A DNA stretch of 64,000 bases from Candidatus Heimdallarchaeota archaeon (GCA_030603365.1 JAUVXV010000005.1:1-64000); one strand, 5' to 3'; positions 51,308 through 60,036 are shown, numbered from the stretch's first letter. The notes: generated by a model from the sequence alone, not told the origin. Numbers and translations are program-made.

Positions 51308-51955
51308 ATGCATATTGTTTTGATAATTTTTCTTGTGATAATTAGTATTCCAGTAATATGGTTTTTACTTCTTCTTACTATTGTGAAACTAATTCGAAAA
51401 ATATATCCCTTTCCGATTCCACAGTTTTTCACTAGATTCATAGACAATCCTATTAGAAGAAAATATTGGCAAGATCCAGAGAAAATTGCTGAAAGGATGG
51501 GTGTAAAACCCGGAGATATTGTAGTTGAAATTGGACCAGGTAAAGGTAGTTATACTAAAGCAGTAGCAAAAAGAATCCTACCTGATGGTAAAGTGTATGC
51601 AATTGATATCCAACAACCTATTTTAGATAGATTGGAAAAACGAATGAAGGAAGAAGAAATAACTAACATCATACCAAAACTAGATGATGCATACAAACTG
51701 TCATTTGATAATGATTCTATTGATGTGATTTTTGCAATTACATGTTTACCTGAAATACCACAACCAGTTGATGTTCTAAAGGAATTCAAGCGAATTCTAA
51801 AACCTGAAGGAGTTATATCTTTATGTGAATTATTTATAGATCCAGATTATCCTTTGAGAAAAACTGAGAAAAGATGGGCAAAAGAAGCTGGACTCATTCT
51901 AAAAGAAAACTATGGTAATTGGTTTGCTTACCAGTTACATTTTGGTAAAGAATAG
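51308..51955 (+). CDS. SAM-dependent methyltransferase with N-terminal membrane helix
   Basis: 215 residues. A hydrophobic segment (about 2-24) probably anchors it on the inner side of the membrane. IVVEIGPGKGSYTKAVAKRI (residues 77-96) is the SAM-binding motif I, VYAIDIQQPILDRLE motif II, and VIFAITCLPEIPQPVDVLKE the motif-III/post-III region, as in UbiE/Methyltransf_11 enzymes that act on quinones, lipids or small acids. The membrane anchor fits a lipid-like substrate. The gene is convergent with the second LURP-one copy, 25 nt away. Confidence 0.8.
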   Translation: MHIVLIIFLVIISIPVIWFLLLLTIVKLIRKIYPFPIPQFFTRFIDNPIRRKYWQDPEKIAERMGVKPGDIVVEIGPGKGSYTKAVAKRILPDGKVYAIDIQQPILDRLEKRMKEEEITNIIPKLDDAYKLSFDNDSIDVIFAITCLPEIPQPVDVLKEFKRILKPEGVISLCELFIDPDYPLRKTEKRWAKEAGLILKENYGNWFAYQLHFGKE

Positions 51956-51980
51956 AGATTTGGAAATCAATCTATTTCAG

Positions 51981-52505
51981 CTACATCACAGCAGCTGTAG
52001 ATGCTACTGCTGCACTTTGTGCACCACGAATAATAGTATCGAGAATTACAGAAGCAAGAATCGCTATTTCTGGTTCAATATTATCGTACACTTCTACTAA
52101 ACATTCTGTTCGCAGGAATTTGACAAATCTTTGAAAAAAGAATGCTAATCTACCATAATTGTCAACAAATTCGAATGAAGAACCCTTTAATCTTGAGCCA
52201 AGATATCTTTTCATTTCAGTTTGTATCTCTGTCTGAGAACTGCAACAGCTTGATGAATAGTCGAGAGTTGCATATCTTACACTATTTTTGAATATTCTAT
52301 ATATTCCAGACCAACCCGATATCTTCTTTGCTGTGAATACTTCTTTACCTGTTGTATCTTGCATAATAAAAGTTGGTTTAAATGCTCCCTCTTTGTAGAT
52401 TTCAAAAATAGCTTCATTGGTAGAGAGGTCTACAACTTCATACCAAGTTCTGAAGATAGATATGTGCGGATAAATAGTAAATCCAAAAGGATTAGCATCT
52501 TCCAT
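51981..52505 (-). CDS. LURP-one-related / tubby-C-terminal-like protein, copy 2
   Basis: 174 residues, paralog of the protein at 48990-49490: same opening (NPFGFTIYPHISIFRTWYEV), TNEAIFEIYKEGAFKPTFIM, and DTTGKEVFTAKKISGWSGIY in the same order. It differs by a Cys/Ser-rich insertion near residue 87 (SSSCCSSQTEI) and a C-terminal helix made mostly of Ala (GAQSAAVASTAAVM). Function unknown; possible membrane-lipid binding by analogy with phospholipid scramblase-like members. Confidence 0.65.
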   Translation of the reverse strand: MEDANPFGFTIYPHISIFRTWYEVVDLSTNEAIFEIYKEGAFKPTFIMQDTTGKEVFTAKKISGWSGIYRIFKNSVRYATLDYSSSCCSSQTEIQTEMKRYLGSRLKGSSFEFVDNYGRLAFFFQRFVKFLRTECLVEVYDNIEPEIAILASVILDTIIRGAQSAAVASTAAVM

Positions 52506-52565
52506 TTGATAGAGATTAGCTAAAAACTGTTATAAAACTATCCAAATGAAAAAAGAAAAGGAATA

Positions 52566-53861
52566 TTAAGGATATACTCTGTTTCTTGTTCTTGGGAAGG
52601 GAAGTGTTTCTTGAATAGCATCTAATCCACACAACCACCAAGTTAATCTTTCTGCGCCAAGCCCAAAACCAGAATGGGGGACTGAACCATATTTGCGTAG
52701 GTCAATGTACCAGGCATAATCCTTAACAGACCAGCCTTCCAATTTGATTCGACTGATTAATGTTTCTAGAACATCCTCTCTTTGTCCTCCAGTTATAATC
52801 TCTCCGAATCCTTCAGGAGCCATTAGATCTGCTGAATAGCACCATTTGGTGTCATCTTCATGAATCTTAACATAGAATGGTTTGTGATTAGAAGGATAGT
52901 CTCTAACAAAGAAAGGTTCTCCAATTACATTGGATAATTCTCTCTCTTCTTCAGTTTTCAAATCATCATCCCATTTCAAATCGAAACCACTTTCATTTAG
53001 AGTATCAATGGCTTCCTTGTAGCTAATCTTCTTGAAAGGAGCTTTGATTGTTTCTAAAACTGAGGTGTCCCTTTTTAGCTCTTTGAGTTCTTTTGCATTA
53101 TTTTGAAGGACAAATTGGACTATATATGCAACTAATTCTTCTTGAATCTTCATGTTGCCTTCAAAGTCTACAAATGCTTCTTCTCCTTCAATATGCCAGA
53201 ATTCATTGACATGCCTTTTAGTTCTCATCTTCTCTGCTCTAAAGCTAGGAGTTATAGCATATACTTTTTCTAAACTGTAGATGAGTGCTTCAAGATAAAG
53301 TTGAATGCTCTGACTAAGATAAGCGGTTGAATCAAAGTACTTCAGACTGAAGAGTGTTGAGCCTCCTTCACAAGCTGAACCTGTAAGAATAGGTGGAGTA
53401 GTTTCGTAGAAATCATTTTCAAAGAACCATTCTCTTGATGCTCTAAGAACAGAAGCTTTTACTTTCCACACATTTGTAGATTGAAAACTTCTTACAAATA
53501 GATGAGTGTTATCAAGCATGAATTCTTTACTTTTGTCTTTAGCAATAGGAAAGACTTCGCCTTTGTGCATTAACTTGAAATCAATTAATTTAACTTCAAC
53601 ATTATTTACAGCCCTATTATCCTCTACAGGATTACCTTCAACAATAATATAATTCTCAATAGCAGCTTCGTTTAACATCCCCCATGCTTCTGAAGATAAA
53701 GTATCTTCTTTACCAATACATTGGATGATGCCTGAAGCATCACGTAAAACGACAAAGATCTTATCTTTCATTTTACGGATTCGATAGATCCATCCTCGGA
53801 TAATAACTGAATCCTCCGAGGGAATTACTTGTGCTGCACGTGTGAAAGTTTTCTCGGGCAT
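52566..53861 (-). CDS. asnS: Asparaginyl-tRNA synthetase (class IIb, AsnRS/AspRS group)
   Basis: 431 residues. The N-terminal OB-fold anticodon-binding domain (VIIRGWIYRIRKMKDKIFVV) is followed by TGSACEGGSTLF, YLSQSIQLYLEALIYSLEKV, motif 2 SFRAEKMRTKRHVNEFWHIE and motif 3 GFGLGAERLTWWLCGL, ending LPFPRTRNRVYP. ACEGG and the YLEAL context point to AsnRS, while the 'LSQS' spelling also occurs in AspRS, so a separate non-canonical or dual role cannot be excluded by eye. It attaches Asn to tRNA in the cytoplasm. Single-gene unit divergent from the amidotransferase gene. Confidence 0.8.
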   Translation of the reverse strand: MPEKTFTRAAQVIPSEDSVIIRGWIYRIRKMKDKIFVVLRDASGIIQCIGKEDTLSSEAWGMLNEAAIENYIIVEGNPVEDNRAVNNVEVKLIDFKLMHKGEVFPIAKDKSKEFMLDNTHLFVRSFQSTNVWKVKASVLRASREWFFENDFYETTPPILTGSACEGGSTLFSLKYFDSTAYLSQSIQLYLEALIYSLEKVYAITPSFRAEKMRTKRHVNEFWHIEGEEAFVDFEGNMKIQEELVAYIVQFVLQNNAKELKELKRDTSVLETIKAPFKKISYKEAIDTLNESGFDLKWDDDLKTEEERELSNVIGEPFFVRDYPSNHKPFYVKIHEDDTKWCYSADLMAPEGFGEIITGGQREDVLETLISRIKLEGWSVKDYAWYIDLRKYGSVPHSGFGLGAERLTWWLCGLDAIQETLPFPRTRNRVYP

Positions 53862-53986
53862 AAGTTCTCAATATGACTGTCATAAAAAAATGTTAGGGTT
53901 AAGAAGAAAAACATTCGAATTTCTTTGGTAACTGGTTCATGAGTTAAAATTATATACTATCAATTATATTTCAAAAGTGAATCATC

Positions 53987-54745
53987 ATGTGTCGTCTCTT
54001 CCTTAATATAGGTAGAACTGTATCGAAGCAAGCTTTCGAGGAATTCGTTGGGTCCTGTTCCGATTATGTCGGTGGAGTAAAACTTGATGTTCACGAAAGA
54101 AATGAAACTAAACTTGAGCAGCATTCTGATGGCTTTGGGTATGCTTTTGTGAAAGATAATCATTTTGAACTGAGAAGATTTAGAGAACCAATTTATGAAC
54201 GTAATCTTGTAGATGAATGGATGAAAATGGATACAGAGGTCCTTTTTATTCACGCTAGACAAGCTTCTCCTAATATCAAAATTAAACTAACAAACAATCA
54301 TCCTTTTTATTGGTACAATGGTGATGAATATGTTTTTGGTCATAATGGTACTATAAAGAATCAAATCAAGGACTATGATGAACAGAAATTCTACATGAAA
54401 GGTAGTACTGATTCTGAGAAATACTTCTATACATTACTAACAGAAATGGGTTCAAATGAATGGCAGATAAACAAACAAATAACTGACAAAATTTTGGCAA
54501 ATTGGGATTATACTGCTGCGAACTTCATATTGACCTCCCTAACAAAAGCTTGGGTAGGCGTGTTTTACCGAAAAGATCCATTGTATTTTACTATGAAATT
54601 GTATAAAACTGATGATTACATTGTCATAAGTTCTAGCGCAATACCTTCATTGGGTTCCCCCACAGAAAGATTAAGGCATGGTGCTTTGATCGAGATAGAT
54701 ATAGCTAGTAAAAACTACTTCTACTTAAGTGAATTCAGAATTTAA
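53987..54745 (+). CDS. Class II glutamine amidotransferase (YafJ/GATase_4 type)
   Basis: 252 residues. MCRLFLNIG places the nucleophilic Cys at position 2, as required after Met removal; EQHSDGFGYAFVKDN, FIHARQASPNIKIKLTNNHP and YVFGHNGTIKNQI follow as in YafJ-type enzymes. It releases ammonia from glutamine for an unknown acceptor; no synthase domain is attached. The C-terminal SSSAIPSLGSPTERLRHGAL closes the Ntn-hydrolase fold. It is followed 11 nt later by a membrane protein gene on the same strand. Confidence 0.88.
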   Translation: MCRLFLNIGRTVSKQAFEEFVGSCSDYVGGVKLDVHERNETKLEQHSDGFGYAFVKDNHFELRRFREPIYERNLVDEWMKMDTEVLFIHARQASPNIKIKLTNNHPFYWYNGDEYVFGHNGTIKNQIKDYDEQKFYMKGSTDSEKYFYTLLTEMGSNEWQINKQITDKILANWDYTAANFILTSLTKAWVGVFYRKDPLYFTMKLYKTDDYIVISSSAIPSLGSPTERLRHGALIEIDIASKNYFYLSEFRI

Positions 54746-54756
54746 GCTAGGATGGA

Positions 54757-55353
54757 TTGGTTGTGTCTGATTCTGAAAATGTTGCGAATGGAAAAGGTTC
54801 AAGTATAGATAAAAAGAAGAAACCTTTCAGTTATCGACTTAAGATTTTCTCCATGCAATATCTTGCTCATCATCCTGTCTGTCATAAATTTGACAATCAC
54901 ATATTTAGATTAGGTTCACTATTTCTGTGTGTTGGGTGTTTAAGTGTTATTCTTGGATTCATAACTCACACTGCTGTATTCTTCTCCCTACTTCCTTTTT
55001 TCAGAAGTTTCCCTTATGTTAGTGGGAGCATTGCTGCTTTAGGAGTTGGACTGGCTCTGATTCAGGTCTTTCTAAAACCAAATAATAGATGGTTGAAAAT
55101 AGTGTTCAGATTCAGTTTAGGAATTGGTTTAGGTGCATATACAGCGATTATTGTGTTAGCAGCTAATCTTTCGTATACCATAGGATTTTATGCTATTCTT
55201 ATTCAATTTCTCCTATTTATTTTGCTAATACCTGGAATTTACCTGTATAATGTTATCAGAGGAGCATCACCATATCTAGAATGTAAAGATTGTGAAGATA
55301 AATTCATTGAACCAACTTGTGACTATAATGTTGTATCAAATTACGAATCTTAG
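54757..55353 (+). CDS. Multi-pass membrane protein with Cys/His clusters (DUF2085-like)
   Basis: 198 residues with four or five helices. Before the first helix lie HHPVCHKFDNH and LCVGCLS, a His/Cys arrangement resembling DUF2085 proteins (CxxR...lplCaRC); after the last is ECKDCEDKFIEPTCDY, another Cys set. These could hold a metal or form a redox pair. The start is TTG at 54757 or GTG at 54763; an ATG at 54752 is out of frame. It lies 11 nt after the amidotransferase gene, so the two are probably co-transcribed, though no functional link is known. Confidence 0.6.
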   Translation: MVVSDSENVANGKGSSIDKKKKPFSYRLKIFSMQYLAHHPVCHKFDNHIFRLGSLFLCVGCLSVILGFITHTAVFFSLLPFFRSFPYVSGSIAALGVGLALIQVFLKPNNRWLKIVFRFSLGIGLGAYTAIIVLAANLSYTIGFYAILIQFLLFILLIPGIYLYNVIRGASPYLECKDCEDKFIEPTCDYNVVSNYES

Positions 55354-55362
55354 AAGAAATTT

Positions 55363-55770
55363 TCATTCTTCTTCTGTTTCTTCCTCTAAAGATTCTTGTA
55401 TTTCAATTTGATATCCTTCAGGATCATTGAATACAAATGCTTTGATTTTGATTTCATTGTTGACGAACATTTCAGATAAACCATCAACACTGGCTTGTTT
55501 ACAGTATTCATAGAATGCATCTACATCTGGAACTCTCATGCAAATCTGAACTGGTTTGATTTTATTCCACTTATGCATTCCTTTAGTTTCATCAACTATG
55601 CCCACATATCCAGCTTCAGAAATACGATATATTTTGCAGAATCCTTGATCTATCTCCAATGGGAAATCTAGAAAATCTCCATAAAAATCCATTCCTTTCT
55701 GTAAATCTCTATAATAGATGAAAGTAATGAGTTTGTCAGCTCTGTTTTCTATTAAATCAGGTCTTTTCAT
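55363..55770 (-). CDS. Glyoxalase/VOC-superfamily protein
   Basis: 135 residues. ADKLITFIYYRDLQKGMDFY, DFLDFPLEIDQGFCKIYRIS, KPVQICMRVPDVDAFYEYC and AFVFNDPEGYQIEIQESLE are the two betaalphabetabetabeta units of the vicinal oxygen chelate fold, with the final Glu of YQIEIQE at a usual metal position. The first metal ligand position (often His) is not obvious. Members include glyoxalase I, dioxygenases and antibiotic-binding proteins; activity unknown. It is convergent with the Cys/His membrane-protein gene. Confidence 0.8.
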   Translation of the reverse strand: MKRPDLIENRADKLITFIYYRDLQKGMDFYGDFLDFPLEIDQGFCKIYRISEAGYVGIVDETKGMHKWNKIKPVQICMRVPDVDAFYEYCKQASVDGLSEMFVNNEIKIKAFVFNDPEGYQIEIQESLEEETEEE

Positions 55771-55904
55771 TTTATTTTCACTTTCATTGTCTCTGATTTC
55801 TAGGTGAATTATTTATATTAATTATATCTTATTAAAATTTGTTGAAAAATTAGAAAAAGAGAGAGTATGAGACTCTCATATGATTTTGTCTTAGATTTAT
55901 CTCG

Positions 55905-56402
55905 TTAGTTTGGTATTAGTAATGTTGCTTCGAAATAATTGACAATTACATCGCCATAAATTATACCGAATAGTTTCATGCCTTCGAAATCTTCAAAACC
56001 TTGCAATGAATATTGACCTGTAAGTTCTCCATTAATGACTCTTATGCTCTTTTTTCCATAAAAGTAACCTGAAAGTTCACCCCATGTAAAATACATCCAA
56101 CTGTCTCCGTTAACGATTACTTCTCCACATTGGTCATCTTTTACATGGAAAAGGGACTCAGTATAACCTGATATTTCCTCATCTCCTATAGTTCCTGCTA
56201 ACCAATGAATATCATAGTAATCTTTTATGTGTATTATCCCATCTTCAATGAAGACTATTGTATATGTAGGCGGTTGTGCTATCCATTCCATGGCATAGAA
56301 CTCTAGTTTTTGTGCTGGTGCAGCTTGGCTAAGCATAGGCATAAGAAATAACCCAAGCATTAAGGCTGTAGCAAAAACGATTGCGAATTTACTTTTTCTC
56401 AT
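55905..56402 (-). CDS. Small secreted beta-rich protein
   Basis: 165 residues with a signal peptide (FAIVFATALMLGLFLMPMLS, then QAAPA) and no C-terminal anchor, so it may be released. The mature part (about 135 residues) alternates short strands with Gly/Asp turns, for example GYTESLFHVKDDQCGEVIVN and ISGYTES/GELTGQYSLQGFEDF; family unknown. Size and export signal resemble the broken gene at 2899-3411. The promoter (TATA TTTATATGTAT at about 56453-56463, minus strand) carries a 7-bp palindrome at the expected transcription start. Confidence 0.7.
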   Translation of the reverse strand: MRKSKFAIVFATALMLGLFLMPMLSQAAPAQKLEFYAMEWIAQPPTYTIVFIEDGIIHIKDYYDIHWLAGTIGDEEISGYTESLFHVKDDQCGEVIVNGDSWMYFTWGELSGYFYGKKSIRVINGELTGQYSLQGFEDFEGMKLFGIIYGDVIVNYFEATLLIPN

Positions 56403-56415
56403 TTTATCACCTTAT

Positions 56416-56435
56416 TTGTAACAAAATCGTTACAA
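56416..56435. promoter_or_regulatory. Operator-like palindrome at the start of the small secreted protein transcript
   Basis: TTGTAAC (56416-56422), 6-nt spacer, GTTACAA (56429-56435). It lies between the TATA box (about 56453-56463, minus strand) and the ATG at 56402 and spans the predicted start of transcription near 56432. It could bind a repressor or, if transcribed, form a 5'-end hairpin. Confidence 0.4.
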
Positions 56436-56549
56436 GTTATGTAATTTATTTGATACATATAAACATTGTCCATAAGAAGAGGTAATGAAGGAAATTCAGT
56501 AAAAACATCTGATTAATAACACTTTATAGATTTGTTTTATTCTTAAATT

Positions 56550-56750
56550 TAGCATACTCATCTAATAAGGTCCTAAGTAGAAATGGTTATGTAAGGCACG
56601 CAAACTGTCGCTAAACGGTTTTAATCAGGAAAAGTGATGCTTAGCCTTACTTGTTCAATTTAAACCCCTTCCCTTCTTGTATATGTCTCCTATCAAGAAG
56701 ATAACCTTGGCAACAAGGTTGTTAGAACTAGTGTTTTCACTGATATTTTT
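56550..56750 (+). ncRNA. Candidate structured non-coding RNA
   Basis: This 434-nt gap holds no gene but has dense secondary structure. Outer stem GTAAGGC (56591-56597) with GCCTTAC (56644-56650) encloses a hairpin AAACTGT/ACGGTTT (56602-56608/56615-56621, one G-U pair) and a small ATCA/TGAT hairpin (56624-56627/56635-56638). Next is CTTCTTG...CAAGAAG (56673-56679/56694-56700), extended by ATA/TAT, and then AACCTTG-GCAA-CAAGGTT (56703-56720), a 7-bp stem closed by a GNRA tetraloop. The GNRA loop and the G-U pair exist only on the plus strand. TATA candidates ACTTTATAG (56521-56529) and TTAAATTTAG precede it, and TTTTTT (56746-56751) follows. The class is unknown; no tRNA, RNase P, SRP or known riboswitch consensus fits. 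Confidence 0.5.
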
Positions 56751-56794
56751 TAATGTATTAGCTATTTAGTTATTTAAAAAAAGAACAAGATATA

Positions 56795-56803
56795 TTTATA
56801 AAC
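56795..56803 (+). promoter_or_regulatory. TATA box of the beta-helix protein gene
   Basis: TTTATAAAC (56795-56803), about 38 nt before the ATG at 56837, with a GAGGG ribosome site between. It shows that this gene has its own promoter, so the structured RNA just upstream is probably a separate transcript rather than its leader. Confidence 0.5.
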
Positions 56804-56836
56804 TCTAGATGAGAATTAAAGTGATAGAGGGATAGA

Positions 56837-58339
56837 ATGAAGAGAACAAGCATAATTATTTTTTTAGTAATGTCTATATTTTTAATTTCATCAAATGATG
56901 TAGCTACTTCTAACGTTGAAGAATCATTGATTCAACAAGAATTGGAATTGACTATTCCTGAGTTGAATGGATTTGTATCACATGCCCCTATCATTATAAC
57001 CAATGATACACAATTAGAAATTTTCCCAGGTAATGGAACTGAATCAAATCCATACATTATTGAAAATTTCAATATCAATGCAAGTATACATGAAGGTGAA
57101 AGTATTTGCATCTACATTGCAGATGTAACTAAATATGTAATAATACAGAATTGTTATTTAATATCTGACCTTGATGGTATTTTAGTAGCTCGAACAGCTC
57201 AAAATTCTGTTAATATCATTAATAACACTTGTATTTTCAATTCAAGTTATCACTATGAAGGATATGGAATTGATGTGTTTGATACTGAGGGTGTAGATAT
57301 TGTTGATAATTACTGTACTCATTTTGAAGAAGGTATAAGATTAAGGTATTCCGAATATTCGAATGTAACAAGCAATACTTTAGATTTGAATGAACTCAGC
57401 TTAAGAGTAGATTACTCTTACAATTCTACAATAAAAGATAACGCAGTCATTAATCCTATATCACATTATTCAGCTGTGATGATATACAATAGTGATTATT
57501 CAACTTTTGTTGGTAATAATATAACGACAGGAGGATTTTATATTTCTGGGGTTGTAGACACTCTCTATTTTGAAAATAATTTTGTTACAGGGAAGCTTTT
57601 TGGATTCTTTGTAGGGTTCGATAATGTTGTTTTAACTGAACTACTATATGGTCAACTATATCTCTATGAATGCTCAAGCGTAATTATCAGAAATCAGATA
57701 TTGTTCAGCACATCAAGAGCTATAGTACTCAAGAATTGTATGAATATTACAGTAGAGCAAAATGTTCTGAATGATCATGGTCATGGTTTGACTCTCTATA
57801 CAGGTGGTGCAAATACGATAGATAACAATACTTTTTTCAACAATTATCTTGGTTTATATGCGTATTCATCCGATCTCAATGATATAAGCAATAATTTGTT
57901 TGAAGAAAATGAAGCCTTCGGAATCCATCTTCTTTACTGTGAAAGAAACGTAATTCACCATAATTCATTTATCGATAACAATATTGGTAATCCTATGTTT
58001 TCGGAATATCCTGATGCTATTCATTCACAAGCATATGACCAACCACAATACAACATTCTCTCTCATTACATGGATATATGGTATGATGAAGTTACTAACC
58101 AAGGCAACTACTGGAACGACTATACTTTCAATTGTGATGATTCTTATATTGGATATGAAATTGCAGCGGATCCATTAACTCATGAATTCTACTATCAAGA
58201 TATTTACCCATTGTTTGAAGATTTATCCGGATGCTATACTCAAACTCCAACACCTACAGATGATACAAATTTCTCATTAAGTATCTTAATGGTGATAATA
58301 TTTGCATCAGCTGTAATGTATCGAAAAAGAAAAACATAA
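56837..58339 (+). CDS. Anchored surface protein with right-handed parallel beta-helix (NosD/PbH1-like)
   Basis: 500 residues with a signal peptide (IIIFLVMSIFLISSNDVATS), a short PTPTD linker and a C-terminal helix followed by YRKRKT. GNGTESNPYIIENFNI (about 64-79) is the opening element of archaeal PbH1 surface proteins, followed by about ten 22-25-residue coils containing NxI/NxF steps (VIIQNCYLIS, VNIINNTCIF, NTIDNNTFFNNYLGLYAYSS, NLFEENEAFGIHLL). It ends with EVTNQGNYWNDYTFNCDDSY, the usual closing segment of NosD-like proteins. It probably binds or cleaves polysaccharides at the cell surface or forms a structural coat. Confidence 0.82.
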   Translation: MKRTSIIIFLVMSIFLISSNDVATSNVEESLIQQELELTIPELNGFVSHAPIIITNDTQLEIFPGNGTESNPYIIENFNINASIHEGESICIYIADVTKYVIIQNCYLISDLDGILVARTAQNSVNIINNTCIFNSSYHYEGYGIDVFDTEGVDIVDNYCTHFEEGIRLRYSEYSNVTSNTLDLNELSLRVDYSYNSTIKDNAVINPISHYSAVMIYNSDYSTFVGNNITTGGFYISGVVDTLYFENNFVTGKLFGFFVGFDNVVLTELLYGQLYLYECSSVIIRNQILFSTSRAIVLKNCMNITVEQNVLNDHGHGLTLYTGGANTIDNNTFFNNYLGLYAYSSDLNDISNNLFEENEAFGIHLLYCERNVIHHNSFIDNNIGNPMFSEYPDAIHSQAYDQPQYNILSHYMDIWYDEVTNQGNYWNDYTFNCDDSYIGYEIAADPLTHEFYYQDIYPLFEDLSGCYTQTPTPTDDTNFSLSILMVIIFASAVMYRKRKT

Positions 58340-58380
58340 ATTGAAGGGGATTGAATTACAATCCCTCAATCTTTTATTTT
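58340..58380. terminator. Bidirectional hairpin terminator between convergent genes
   Basis: GGGATTG (58347-58353), 5-nt loop, CAATCCC (58359-58365), extended by ATTGA/TCAAT with a 2-nt bulge (58340-58344/58366-58370). A T-rich tract follows on the plus strand. It separates the beta-helix gene from the phosphoesterase gene. Confidence 0.65.
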
Positions 58381-58389
58381 CAAAAAACT

Positions 58390-59943
58390 TTAGCTCTCTT
58401 CTTTCTTCTTTTTTCTTATCAAAGCAGGTACTATTAACATCAGAACAAAGGAGACTATCATTAAGAGATTCGATGTATAACCTGTTTCTTGTGTTGATGG
58501 AATTTCAAGTGCTATAAAGGACAAAAATATTTCATTGTTACCTTCAACTATTTCGTCTATGATGTTGCTGTTATCAATCTTTATAGTCATATTGTATATT
58601 CCTGGTTCAGAAACTATCCAGTTATACTGGAATTCATATGACTCTCTCACATCTAATGCAGGAACATTAAAAGTTTGAAGAACACCAAGATCGTTCTCTA
58701 TTGATGCCTCTGTTATTTCAGAAATGGTTTGTTCCCCTATATTGGTGACTCTAATTTTTATTTCTTTTGTCTCATTATAGTATCCAGAGTACTTATTTGG
58801 AACAACTTCAACTCTTAGGTCAGGTTTATCTTCTTTATTGAAAGTAAATTCATCTATTAAACTATAATCCATTCTGAAAGCTCTAAAATCCAGCTGATTG
58901 GGATATACGTCCAGCAATGTGAAATGATAAGTTGATTCTGCGATTACTGATTGGCTAATTGCATAAACTGGATTGATTTCATAAAGAGGAGCACCAACTG
59001 ATCCTGCAATTATATAGGTAATATTGTTATTGATTAGTCTTTCATAGAAATGGTCGTGAGCACTTATAACCATGGTAATGTTGTATTGTTCAAAAATTGG
59101 AACTAATAACGTTTTAATATCATCATAATCACCAGCGCTATGTCTTGGTGACGAAGCATAAGCTGGTCTGTGCATAACCACAATCTTCCAAGCATAGTCA
59201 TTATGTGCTTGTAAATCTGTGTGTAACCAGTTTATTTGTTCATCAAATGTTCCACCATAACTGGGTACACAAGTATGTAAAGCTACAAAATGAATAGGTC
59301 CGTAGTTAAAGGAATAATATTCTTCTTTTCCAGGAAGTGCAAAATTATCATAGTATAGTGTATCATTTTTTTCATGATTACCCAATACTCCCATAAAAGG
59401 AAATTCAATCAAAAAAGGTTCAAAATCCTTAAACCAATCATTCCATTCAGATACTTTATAACCAGACTCTACAAAATCTCCTAAGAATACAACAAAATCT
59501 GCTGATACTTTTGACATTTGCAATGCTGAAAATGTTCTGTCTTCTCGATTGGTTCTAGAATCTCCAATTCCGAAGAAGGTTGCATGGTCACCTATGTTTC
59601 CTGTTTTAAAAGACCAATCCGGACTCCAATACTCTCCATTACCAACTCTATAATGATATACTGTATTAGGTGTTAGACCGATTAGTTCAACTGTGTGATA
59701 AATTCCTGATAGCCCTGTTTCCTCTAAACCATAAGTGCTACCGAGTCCATATTGAACAATAGACGAAGTGATTTCACTTGTCTTCCAACTTATTGTCATA
59801 GTTGTACTGGTATCATTTTGCCAACTAAGATGTATGTGTCTGGGAATAATTTCTTCAGCTGATACTTGAAAGAACTGGACTAAAACAGGCATTATGAAAA
59901 TCAGTATTAATGAAAAAACCAGTAATTTTCTTTTAGTACTCAT
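58390..59943 (-). CDS. Anchored purple-acid-phosphatase-like metallophosphoesterase
   Basis: 517 residues with a signal peptide (VFSLILIFIMPVLVQFFQVS). Residues about 35-125 form the fibronectin-III-like N-terminal domain of purple acid phosphatases (HLSWQNDTSTTMTISWKTSE, GLTPNTVYHYRVGNGEYWSP). The metallophosphoesterase domain follows: GIGDSR, VFLGDFVESG, GVLGNHEKND, VVMHRPAYASSPRH and VISAHDHFYERL (about 130-320). A CARDB-like beta-sandwich (about 380-480, IVEGNNEIFLSF) links to a C-terminal helix and KKKKEES. It releases phosphate outside the cell from unknown esters. Each key metal ligand is present. It is divergent from the small membrane protein gene. Confidence 0.85.
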   Translation of the reverse strand: MSTKRKLLVFSLILIFIMPVLVQFFQVSAEEIIPRHIHLSWQNDTSTTMTISWKTSEITSSIVQYGLGSTYGLEETGLSGIYHTVELIGLTPNTVYHYRVGNGEYWSPDWSFKTGNIGDHATFFGIGDSRTNREDRTFSALQMSKVSADFVVFLGDFVESGYKVSEWNDWFKDFEPFLIEFPFMGVLGNHEKNDTLYYDNFALPGKEEYYSFNYGPIHFVALHTCVPSYGGTFDEQINWLHTDLQAHNDYAWKIVVMHRPAYASSPRHSAGDYDDIKTLLVPIFEQYNITMVISAHDHFYERLINNNITYIIAGSVGAPLYEINPVYAISQSVIAESTYHFTLLDVYPNQLDFRAFRMDYSLIDEFTFNKEDKPDLRVEVVPNKYSGYYNETKEIKIRVTNIGEQTISEITEASIENDLGVLQTFNVPALDVRESYEFQYNWIVSEPGIYNMTIKIDNSNIIDEIVEGNNEIFLSFIALEIPSTQETGYTSNLLMIVSFVLMLIVPALIRKKKKEES

Positions 59944-60036
59944 TGAATATTATCAAAATTTAAGTGTTATAAAGGTTACTTAAACTTGAAGAGAAAAATA
60001 AGAATATAGGACGATTAGAGAAGGAAAAATTGATTG

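Noticed and set aside
56591..56650. Resemblance of ACGCAAA...CTAAA to a c-di-GMP (GEMM) riboswitch, and of the 7-bp outer stem to a tRNA acceptor
   Set aside because: The GEMM hairpins and tetraloop receptor are not present in the right order, and the enclosed length (60 nt) and inner hairpins do not fit a tRNA cloverleaf.
56634..56745. C/D-box guide RNA (GTGATGC near 56634 and CTGA near 56740)
   Set aside because: The C-box-like element has a mismatch, the distance between boxes is about 100 nt, and no terminal stem joins them.
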